Assembly (NCBI GenBank): GCA_030278955.1
Contig: JAOANR010000002.1
Location: forward strand, 12,637,982-12,701,981
Direction of reading: 5' to 3'
Length of the DNA stretch: 64,000 bases
DNA from: Hygrophila difformis
Lineage: Eukaryota > Streptophyta > Magnoliopsida > Lamiales > Acanthaceae
The notes beneath the pieces are model-generated. The model saw nothing but the letters and a program-made list of their open reading frames with translations, was not told the DNA's origin and did not search any database. A program made the translations under genes and the position numbers. Positions 53,386 through 62,647 of the stretch are shown here, one piece after another; the stretch's first letter is position 1; every line of letters starts with the position of its first letter.

Positions 53386-55440
53386 GATGCCTGCAGTAAA
53401 TATCAACATCAGCACCCACTTTAATTTAAAACAAAAGGAAAACATGGAAGAACAAGGTAAATACATGTTCAATATTTTATATATGAATATAACACTTAAT
53501 GATTACTATTGTAGAATTTATTTTCTGTAACTACATTTGAACAAGAACTAAAAGTTTCAAAAAATTTAGTGTATTATTGTATAAGATAAAAAAAAAGGGT
53601 GCAATCAGTACAACTGCAAGATCCAAACTAATATGTTAAGAAAGGGCACTACTTTCCCATTGAATTTAATAGAGGAACGGTGACCAATGTAAAATTGATC
53701 CTGCATATATCACGGGGCGTGGATGTTGATGATTTTAAAAGCTATATAGCTTCGTAGTTGTTAATAATAGAACTCTATTGTCAAGACACTTGCTTTGCAC
53801 TCTAAAATCTAAAACGTGTTCATTAAGAAGAATCTTAGACCTCAATCAATCCATGAACAAGAAATGCATTAAGAAAACCTAAAATGTGTTCATTAATTAA
53901 GATACTAAAAGAGATCAGTTTAAATCATGTGTACATTCCATTTAATAATATAGAACAGTCTTACTACTCATTTGTAATTTATAACCTAAATGGAGTTATC
54001 AGATTTGAAAACGACATACAAGCTACCAATAAAACACACAAAAGCTGCCTACCTCAAAATAGCAACCATTACTTCAACCCGTTGCATGAAGCTATCCAAA
54101 AGCACTCAATTAACAAAGTTCGGTAGATACCACACTTGACAGCCACTGCTCACTTAACGTCCTTACACTCCATATTAGTAGTACTTTATCATTCTAACCT
54201 TATCCCCTGTGAATGTTCATACACACCACTACGTCTATGTGTCTACAACACAACACAAAAGTGCGAAAGGATCTACAGAAGCATCCAACAGTCCAAGTTC
54301 AAAAAGCAATAACATATTTGACAAATACTCCATCATCGTCATCAATCAAAATCCCAGAGAAACATTGACATGAAGAAACAGATATGCATTACAAAAAGTC
54401 AAAAATTACCTCGGGTGCCTTCCCTGAGTGCCTTGGCCACGCGCAAAGGAGTCTTCCTTAAACCTGCGGTTTGAATCTTCGCCCACACCCTCCAACAAAA
54501 CTCTAACAGCTTCCGCAATGGCTACAGACTGTCTCCCTTTCTCCTCCAATCACTCCATACAGACATAATGGAACTCCGATTCACACACAAAACTGTGGAA
54601 AATCAGATGAACAAACTTAAGCAGCAAAGCCGAATAAAAGAAAGGAAAAAGTGACAACAATGAACTCACAACGCCGCCCAAAGCCGACAAATGCACAGGC
54701 TCGGAGCAAACACATCCTCCCCAATCCATACCTACAGAACCAGAAAACCTAAAATCCCCAAAATTCAAGAATAAACAAACAATTAACAAAATTCAAGAAT
54801 AAACCAATAATTAAACAAAAAATCCCCAAAATTCAAGAGCACCTAAGCAACAAGAACACCATGACGACCGGCATTACATGGAGGGCAGCCCATTGCTACC
54901 GGCGAGGGCAGCAGCGAAGACCACTGCTATTTACAGCGCTAAGCGACCCGTTGCTGCCGCCGATCGTCGGCAAGCGACGCGCCACCGCCACCGCCACACC
55001 ACGGTCCGGGATGCGTCGATGGATCCTGCGCCTCCCGAAGCCGCCCAAATGTAACCCCGGAAAGCCCGCTTGCGCGCGGAGAGTTCCGCCCGATCCTAAC
55101 AAGCAATGAGAAAGTAAGGAAAATGAAGACAATCGAAGCAAAACCCATAACCATGCATCTTCTTCTACACTACAACGACGCCGATGTCCAGTGGGGCGGC
55201 AGTAGACGAGCAATCGAAGAGAAGGAGGGGCCCTCGTCGTGAGATATGGACAATCAAACGGCGGCGATTTTCAGCCAACACGAAACCGGAACAAGAACCC
55301 TAATTCCATTGTAAGCCCTAATTCAAATCAAACCCGAAGCTGATAGGCCAGAAATGACCATTATTTTCAATCCATTTCCGTGTCTTAAGCGGGCATTTGA
55401 TCGCATTCCGGTCTTACATTAAGTAAGAAAGCAGTTGAAT
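53386..55440 (-). promoter_or_regulatory. Intron-like DNA and GC-rich leader of unit C
   Basis: 53386-54400 is AT-rich with no recognised exon. 54820-55240 is GC-rich, like the leaders of units A and B, and is followed by AACCCTAATTCCATT and a stretch with TTTCTGGCC (minus strand). No TATATAAGG-type Helitron 5' end was found here. ORFs are compositional. Confidence 0.45.
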
Positions 55441-55489
55441 TGGACTGATTTATGCATAATTGTAAAAATAATAAACTGGTGTGAAAAAG

Positions 55490-55523
55490 ACATAAATATG
55501 TAAATTTTATTACATATTTATGT
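55490..55523. repeat. 14-bp perfect inverted repeat near element start
   Basis: Arms ACATAAATATGTAA (55490-55503) and TTACATATTTATGT (55510-55523) with a 6-base loop. It lies close to the presumed start of the right-hand element. Confidence 0.7.
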
Positions 55524-55654
55524 TAGAAAAATCCAAAAACATGAGAAAAAGAAAAGAAAAGAAAAATGAATGAAAAAGATGGAAAAAGAGAGAAAAAGTC
55601 CACAAAAAGAATATTTTCAACCCATCTGGCCCAATCCAGCAGGCCCAGGAACAC

Positions 55655-55745
55655 CTTTGTCGCGGAAGCTCCTTTGTCGCGATGCATGGTTCCGCGACAA
55701 AGGAGGGTTCCGCGACCAAACTTGGTGCTCCGAGACAAGGCTGTG
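55655..55745. repeat. CGCGACAAA hairpin block 1
   Basis: Three or four interleaved TTGTCGCGG and CCGCGACAA words upstream of the LTR TATA box, able to form GC-rich stems. Same word family as blocks 2 and 3. Confidence 0.8.
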
Positions 55746-55808
55746 ATGTGTGTGATGTCTTGAGACACAATGGGCTCAAATCAAGGCCCATGAGCTTAGG
55801 GTTTCCCC

Positions 55809-55822
55809 TTTATAAATATGAG
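55809..55822 (+). promoter_or_regulatory. Putative LTR TATA box
   Basis: CCTTTATAAATATGAGG follows TTAGGGTTTCCC, a typical plant core-promoter layout inside an LTR. Transcription start is not determined. Confidence 0.55.
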
Positions 55823-56440
55823 GTGTTTCCTTTGAGCTAGAGGGGAAGAATTTTAGAGAGAATATAGATTCTTGAAGACAAGTTGGGAGCTCAGTAGTTT
55901 AGTTTAGTTTAGGGTAGTTTAGTTAGGTTTTTCTTGTATTATTTAATTCATGCACTAGTTAGATGTAGTTTATTGCACTTTGGTTAGATAGCCAGTTTTT
56001 ACATCTTATTTCCTGTTCTAAACTTTTGTTTAAAGGTTTGTAATACCCAAATCATGGGTATTAACAACACCATTTAATAATATGGGAAAACATTCTCCAT
56101 TTGTGTCCCAAAAATCATGAAATGGGTCTCACACCCCATGGATCTTACTGCTTTCGTTTTCTTTGGGTCATTTGATCCTTATTTTGCATTTTAATGTCAC
56201 TATTTGGTGACTTTTCTTTGGATAATGTTGCATGCTTATGGGTGATCAAGCTCAGATTAGGGTTTCTTAAGTTTTAATTTTGTTTTATTTCTATTATGTT
56301 CAAGCATGTTCTAGCTAGATTCAAATTCTGTTTTGTCAATTTTTAGCTTAGTTTAGCTTTTGAATCTGAAATGGGTGAGATCATACACAATGCATGCCAC
56401 TGTTCCACTTTACTTTTCTGACATGTGTCCTGGACACACC

Positions 56441-56905
56441 TTTGTCGCGGAACAACCCTTGTCGCGGAACCACGTTCCGCGACAAAATGATGCTTTGGCG
56501 ACAAAGGTGCCAAAGAACACTTGTTAGCCATTATTTTAAAACCCTTGGTCGCAAAACAACCCTTGTCGCGGAGCCACGTTCCGCGACAAAATCCTGATGA
56601 GCGACCAAGGACCCAAATACTTGTGATTTTATTCTGGAAGGGCTTTGTCGTGAAGCAACCTTGTCGCGGAACCACGTTCCGCGACAAAACCTCTTGTTCC
56701 GCGACAAGAATTATGCTCTTGTCCAATTTTCAACCTTTTTGTCGCTATGCCTCCTTGTCGCGGAACCATGTTCCGCGACAAAATTTTTGCTTAGTGACAA
56801 AGCAAAACCCTAATTTCCAAAATCCCATTTCTCTTATTTCCCACCCTTTGTCGCGAAACCCTTGTCGCGGACCCATGGTCCGCGACACAAATTCTACTCC
56901 GCGAC
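56441..56905. repeat. CGCGACAAA hairpin block 2 (five hairpins)
   Basis: Inverted repeats at 56459-56485, 56563-56589, 56661-56687, 56755-56781 and about 56862-56888, each with 11-12 bp stems of TTGTCGCGGAAC type and a 3-base loop. The fifth has GCGGACC/GGTCCGC where the first has GCGGAAC/GTTCCGC, a paired change. Confidence 0.88.
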
Positions 56906-59255
56906 AAAGTGGCAACTTTTTGCCAAACTTTTATTCTTCATCTTCCTCATTAACTAATTGGACCTTTATATTAATATTTTGAGGTTGGAATCCAATGATC
57001 CCAACCCATGATCATTTTGATATAAAGAATTTTGTTCAATTCCACTAAAAGACTCTTCTACAAATGATTAAGCTCTCATGATCTAAGCACATAATCCGGA
57101 CTGTAATTAATTTATTATGGAATGAGTGATTATTTAGACATGAAGAGTAATTATGGAATCATTTCCATACCTTGCATGAGAAACCAATGTCTCTCATGCA
57201 AGATGATCCAAAAAATATTTTTCTTTCATTTATTTTGTCTTTTCCGTGATGTGTGAAACAGCTAATAAAGAATATATCAGATTAATGTTGGCGTGTATTC
57301 CCACACGGATAACTAGCTTGTGGTCTGTATATTGGTTATTAGATGTTATTTTGCATGGTCCGAATAGTGGTCAGTGGAAGCCTTGGCGGTTCGTCCATCC
57401 GGGATTATAATAGCTGCTCAGCTGACTCCTATCCGAATACAGTTTCTTTTTCTTTATCTTAATTTCAAACCTGAATTTTGAGCTGTAATAGTATCAAATG
57501 ATGTCGATCAACATTGCTTGAATAGTACTACAGTAAGAAAACATGTAGGTTTTTCTCTCATTTCACAGACAGTAGGGGTCTTGATGATAGCGATCACTGT
57601 TGTTAAGATCTTCTGCTGTCTAAACTCATCCCACCTGGAATAGTCAGGACCTGGATAGCAGATGTTTGCAGTCCAGATTATCTTGATTATTCTTGTCATC
57701 TTTTTAGCCAAAATAAATTCTTCTCAACTCCGGCTATTTCATCTCTGTGTATCAACTTCTGTCTAAACCCACCTTATATTTTGGGTTATTTAATTTTACA
57801 TTTCTCTATAAAATTATGCATGATATTATTATGTAGATATTGTGGTCAATATTATTTTGGGATCCGTCCCTGGGACATAGAAGTCTTGATTTAAATCAGA
57901 TGGTTCACATTAAATTTCCAACAAAAATTCATTTATAAAATCTGGATCTGAGTAAGGGATAAATTCCACAGTTATGACTGATTTAGATCCGACCGGGGGT
58001 TGATTTTGGGAAATTAGAAGCAGAGTCAGCGATTAGGTCCCACCTAGACTGAAAGGATCTGTGTTTTAATTGAGAGTCTAGTACCTGATAGGAATGATTT
58101 TCAGACATCTATTATTTTCCAAAATTGCTGTTTGTTGGAAATCTTGTATTAAATATTGCACTGGTTCAGATTCCACTTGGATTCCGATAAGGTGTGACAG
58201 ATAGTACTAGAGGAACAACATTCGGGCCTTGGTTATTTTCTAAGGTAGGGTTGAGTATTCTTTCAACTGCTATCTTCCTCTGCCAAAGCTTATTTTTGAG
58301 TTCTGAGTGAGTGCATCCGGAATGAACTAATTTATTAGTTCGTTTCATTAGTTTGTATCTCATAACCACCCAACGGGAAGTGAACACTTCAAGCAGTTCA
58401 CTGAGATTAGGGAATTCTTGATCCACACCCGGTCACCCTGACTGGGGGCTTTCTTTTACTACCAGGGTCAGACTTTCAAAAACCTCCGAGTGATAGGTTT
58501 TAAATGCTTTCTTTATTGCTTTCTTTTAACTGCTTTCTCTAGAGGTCACTCGGTTGTATTGAGAGTTGTGTAACTGCTACTAGGATTGAGAGTTAAGGGA
58601 TAGTTCAGGGCTTGATTAGAATCTTTGGGTGTGACATGGGGGAATGATAGTAGTACTTGACACTTCAATAAATGATTTGTCAGGTGTTGCTTGTCCACCA
58701 CATATGGCCAACATACTCTTGCAAGGCATTGCAAGGGGAGTTGTAAGTTTGTGGTATCTTAGAGTTTGTTTTCTTAAGAGCATGTAAACTCTTACTGTAA
58801 GTACCTGTCTGTTAAAGGGAACATGGTATAGAGAGCATGAAAATGAGCTAACTGGAAGGATTATCCCAAGCTAAGATCTGTGTATTAAAATGGAAGTTTA
58901 ATTGTGTCTCATCTGAATCTTGTCCAATCTTTATTATTTTCATCCTGTCCCTTCTGTCTCATTTAAATTCGCTTCCTTAGATAGTCTTAATCGCTTTCCT
59001 AATATAATGTCTATTGTTTTCTTAGATTAAATTTAATTCGCTTTCTAGAATAACTTTATCTGCTTCGTTTAATTGCTTTCATAGTTTAGATTTAAATTCT
59101 GTTAAGTAGTTGATATCCAAAATACACACTTGAATTGAGTAACCGAGTGGAAAATCTTAGTAAACGACGTGGGCCCTGCTTCTATCGCACATCCTCCAGT
59201 GAACGATCCGGTCTTACTATAAATTACTGCAATTTTTGACACCGTGCGCTTTCGG
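56906..59255. other. LTR body, non-coding
   Basis: No gene recognised. ORFs of 60-90 codons have no domain. Contains many GGATCTG/GATTC-like words but no clear repeat. Confidence 0.55.
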
Positions 59256-59725
59256 GGGCACAGTTTCTTGACACGAGTAATAAAAACATGACTACTTATA
59301 AATATATCCCTAATCACAACTCCGCCATCATAAATTGGTTTCATTAAATAAAACTTAAACCAGGATTATGATTTTTCGAAAATACTCATGTAGTGGAAAT
59401 CTGTCAAAAGTTTCATGGCAGGAAATCTTATGGCAGGAATTGATGAGAAGTATCATGGCACATATGCCGGGGACCCTCAGTGTGACAGGCTGAAGGTCAA
59501 CCTATCCCGGCTGTACCATGAGATTTGTCAGCAGTTTCATGACAGAGAGGACCACAACGCCATTTGAAATTAAAACACCACACTTGAGTAATAAAAAGAT
59601 TAACAATCTTGATATATCCCTAAACCCCTTCCCGTGAATCATAACACTTTCTTTTTAATAAATTCAATCCTGGTATATTTCATATAAAAATATACTCGTG
59701 TTAGTGAAACTTGTCAAAAGTTTCA
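59256..59725 (+). repeat. Duplicated LTR 3' end
   Basis: Segments 59256-59416 and about 59582-59726 are diverged copies. Both share AGTAATAAAAA, ATATATCCCTAA, a TACTC(A/G)TGT stretch and GTCAAAAGTTTCATGGC. The second copy joins the functional PBS. The first is followed 40 bases on by a degraded PBS-like site at 59456-59473 (TGGCACATATGCCGGGGA). Confidence 0.7.
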
Positions 59726-59743
59726 TGGCGCCGTTGCCGGGGA
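59726..59743 (+). other. Primer binding site, tRNA-Asp type
   Basis: TGGCGCCGTTGCCGGGGA, immediately after the LTR end TTTCA. Identical to the PBS at 8922-8939. Confidence 0.9.
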
Positions 59744-59855
59744 GGATGCAGCGTCATTTATTAAGAGAATTACATTCCTGATTACTCATAGATTAGCTTA
59801 GTTTAATGTAATATATCTAATCCAGAACAGAAAAAGTACCCTCAAGATTAATTGA

Positions 59856-59893
59856 ACATTTAGAGTACCAAGACTCTAAATGTGAGGATGTTG
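59856..59893 (+). other. Stem-loop plus TGTGAGGATG motif
   Basis: Perfect 11-bp stem, arms ACATTTAGAGT (59856-59866) and ACTCTAAATGT (59873-59883), loop ACCAAG, followed by GAGGATGTTGA. Located only 113 bases after the PBS. Confidence 0.65.
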
Positions 59894-59941
59894 AACTGAG
59901 GAGAAAACCTAACCTAATGGGTATTTATCTGTCTTGCAGGA

Positions 59942-60052
59942 AATTCGGAACCACCCAAAAAGAAGGAGCAGAAAAAGCATGGAAAACCAGGTTCTTGGTT
60001 GGGAAAATTCCACAAATCTGAGAAATTATTTTCGGAATTTAAAGCAATTTAA
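59942..60052 (+). CDS. Short Lys-rich exon-like frame
   Basis: After an acceptor-like CTTGCAG (59933-59939) a 36-codon frame (NSEPPKKKEQKKHGKPGSWL...) runs to a TAA at 60050. It is strongly basic and ends in SEKLFSEFKAI. No upstream coding exon is visible. It may be the tail of a gag/pol-type protein or a leader peptide; function unknown. Confidence 0.3.
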   Translation, partial: NSEPPKKKEQKKHGKPGSWLGKFHKSEKLFSEFKAI

Positions 60053-60239
60053 AATCCGGAATAAATCTCGCAGATAAATGGAACCGACCCAACCTAATTT
60101 TATGCAAGTAGATTATTTTAAATAATGGCCCAATGTTTTGAATTTATTTGGACTGAATTCATTTAGGTCCAAATCAAATAAAATGGACGCAGGCCCAACA
60201 TCACACTAGGGCCCAGTCCGTTGAAAATTTAAAAATTCA

Positions 60240-60640
60240 AAAAGTTTGTCGCGGAATGACCATTTTGTCGCGAAACAACGTTCCGCGACCAAGTGCAACT
60301 CCGCGACAAAGATCCCCTCATCATCAAACCTTGCTTGTCTTTGTCGCGGAGTAACCATTTTGTCGCGGTGCCCAGCATTGCGACCAAGTGCAACTCCGCG
60401 ACAAAATTTCACTCATCCCTGAACTCTGTTTGTCTTTGTCGCGGAGCACTGCATCGCGACAAAGCTCCTATTCCGCGACACGAGCACACTTCACCCCATT
60501 CTTCCCTCCTATTTTGTCGCGGTACCCTTTGTCGCGGAGCATGACTCCGCGACAAAGTCCCATATTCCGCGACAATTCTGATGTCGCCGAGCCTGGTCGC
60601 GCAACCCTGTTCCGCGACAATGGGCTAGGGTTCCGCGACC
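60240..60640. repeat. CGCGACAAA hairpin block 3
   Basis: Eight or more TTTGTCGCGG/CCGCGACAAA words. The best hairpin is 60528-60556, with 12-bp arms TTTGTCGCGGAG and CTCCGCGACAAA. Another (about 60365-60385) keeps pairing through G-T wobble (GCGGTGC against GCATTGCG). Lies upstream of a TATA-like TATTTAAA at about 60651. Confidence 0.82.
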
Positions 60641-60819
60641 GGCCCATTAGTATTTAAACCTCTCCACCTCCTTCTTCTTCCCTACGCGTTCCCATACTTG
60701 GAAAATTTTCGAAAAACACTCTCGCACATCCGAAACATCTCCCGAAGCACACCACAGTGTTCTTCGCACTTTCCGACCGCCGTTCGCAGGCGTTACTCTG
60801 CCCAAATTTTTGCAAGCCA

Positions 60820-60863
60820 ATGGAACCGTCGTCTTCATCTTCTCCAAAGCAAGCCGAGCCCTG
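60820..60863 (+). CDS. Leader exon of unknown retrotransposon gene
   Basis: ATG at 60820 starts MEPSSSSSPKQAEP and ends at a strong donor TG/GTAAGT (60864). A TATTTAAA box lies about 170 bases upstream. The phase left at the donor (two bases) fits the acceptor TTTCAG/G at 62314, which opens the downstream frame. Reading without splicing gives an immediate stop. The gene model is inferred from splice signals and phase only. Confidence 0.5.
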
Positions 60864-62200
60864 GTAAGTGTCCTCTTGTCTGTTCCTCGCTTGCCCATTG
60901 CCCTGTTTTCGCATTTTCGGGGATTTTCGTATTCTGGCTTTTGAGAATATGTGAATAGGTTTCCTTTTGGGTTTGTCCCAATTAGTGGAGTTCGAATTTA
61001 GGGATTATGCAGTTTGGGCATGTCTGGATTTTGATTCCCTGATTTCTTTGTTAATGGCCGAGCATGATTGTTAGCTAGGCAGTTTGTTTTGGTCGTTGCA
61101 GAGGCATGAATAAGAGTAGGGGTATGCTTTTTATTAATGAGAATGCATATGGGAGTTCGGTTTGGCAGTGAAAAATTTCACCAGTGATGAGTTTTGAGTT
61201 TGTAGGGTTCTTAGGATTCCGTCTGCTAATTCTTGCTTTAATTTTTGGTTTACCCTTTGGACCCTTGTTAATTTAGAATCCTGAAGCCTGAAATCTGAAA
61301 AACTGATGAACACTTGGTTGTTCTTGAACAGCTTGATGTTATCCGTTGGCCTTAATAGTTTTGTGATTTAAAAGCATGCTAGGTTCATCTCGTTCCCTGA
61401 TTTAGAGTAGATGAGCATGTCAATTGGTTGATCTTCTGTTTTTGATAAGTAGAAGCATGGCCTTGTGTTTTGCCTTGCTGTGTTCATAGTGTTTTGCATG
61501 CCTATATGCATTTAATGTTGTTTTCCCTATTTTGGTATGTCTGTGTGTGTGTGCAGCAATTGAGGAAAGTGAGTGTTTGTATTGTTTTGGCATGTCTGTG
61601 CACACCAAAGCCCCTTTGGCCAATCCCTTTTTCCACAAAAAGACAAAAATAGTACTAGGAATTTTGGGTTGACAAATGTGTTTTTGTTCCCAATGGAACT
61701 GAAGAGTGTGAGTTAAGTAGCAGTATTTTTGCCACCTCAACTGCTATCTTTTTACAAAATCCAAAAATTGGACCACCAACATCCCACTTTTCATTAAATA
61801 AAAACAAGTCAATTTTTTTTTAAAATTAAAAAATAGTGTTTGCAATTTTCTTGAACGTTTTAACTGTCCAATGACAGTCCAAACAATCCGGAAATATCAA
61901 ATCCACTCCGCCACATCTCCATTGCACATTCCATTCTCGAGCAATCCATTCCATCGCCATCATTTCATGCCACTTTCAACAAGTGCCTCGAGCTTGTTTA
62001 ATAAAATTTGAAAAACAAACTTTTGGGCCCAATGGCTCATTAAAAAGGAATTTTTGGTCCAATGACCACTTTATTTTTATTTTTATTTCTCCCTTTTGAT
62101 TGGACTCAATAGTCCAATTAAGATATCTCCTTCTAGGTCCTAAGGCATAAGTACCTTATCTTTGGATCTTTTAATAAACTCAAGATTAAATCACTTAAAT

Positions 62201-62238
62201 CACATTTCGAGCTTAGCAAAGCTCAAAATGTGAGGATG
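62201..62238 (+). other. Stem-loop plus TGTGAGGATG motif
   Basis: Arms 62201-62214 (CACATTTCGAGCTT) and 62219-62232 pair over 14 positions with one mismatch, loop AGCA, followed by AGGATGTTAA. It lies just before the acceptor of the long ORF. Confidence 0.65.
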
Positions 62239-62278
62239 TTAATTTTCAAACTTGAGTAATCTTTGAAAAATTATAAAA

Positions 62279-62647
62279 ATGTGGATGCATCTAAACACTT
62301 TGGCCTATTTCAGGAATGACTTGGTAGTACAATCGGGCATCGGGTTACCTGACTGCACATATGAGGCTGCTGGCAAGCAGGCCTCAATTGATCGAACTGA
62401 GATTAAGGACACGAGAGATGCCATCAAATCAGTTTACAAAGTACCTCTGGACCACACTACGGATGAAAAACTGAAACTTTCCCCGGGATGGGACGTGCAT
62501 ATTCCTCCAGAGGAAAGAACGATAGTTGCTGCATCGATAGAGAGGGACTACTATCACTTTCTGAAGAAGTTTTGGATGAGGATGATAGAGCATGCCCCCA
62601 AGATGAAAAGACAACTCCAGAAGTCCACCACGAACGCATCCAGTTAA
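62279..62647 (+). CDS. Unknown ORF, first frame
   Basis: A 122-codon frame; the part from 62315 can be joined by splicing to the leader exon at 60820. It includes SGIGLPDCTYEAAGKQASID and GWDVHIPPEERTIVAASIER, then a run that is probably a shadow once the downstream frame takes over. It overlaps the next ORF in another phase (62488 onward). Either one base was lost near 62560, or a shift in reading frame joins them, or they are two proteins. I recognise no domain. Confidence 0.45.
   Translation: MWMHLNTLAYFRNDLVVQSGIGLPDCTYEAAGKQASIDRTEIKDTRDAIKSVYKVPLDHTTDEKLKLSPGWDVHIPPEERTIVAASIERDYYHFLKKFWMRMIEHAPKMKRQLQKSTTNASS

Larger units (their letters stand above)
41937..55440 (-). mobile_element. 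Helitron-like unit C with captured exons
   Basis: The 3' end (41937-41966) is a canonical Helitron terminus abutting unit B. Captured minus-strand exons are an MPB2C-like coiled-coil gene, IQM and callose synthase, interrupted by a copia element (43534-48597). A GC-rich leader lies at 54820-55240, as in units A and B. The 5' end was not found, and the coordinate 55440 is only where the next element's sequence seems to begin. No Rep/helicase gene. Confidence 0.6.

Noticed and set aside
59217..59250. Second PBS-like site near GACACCGTGCGCTTTCGGGGGC
   Set aside because: Shares only scattered bases with the tRNA-Asp primer site and is not preceded by the LTR-end sequence; the site at 59456 is a better relic.
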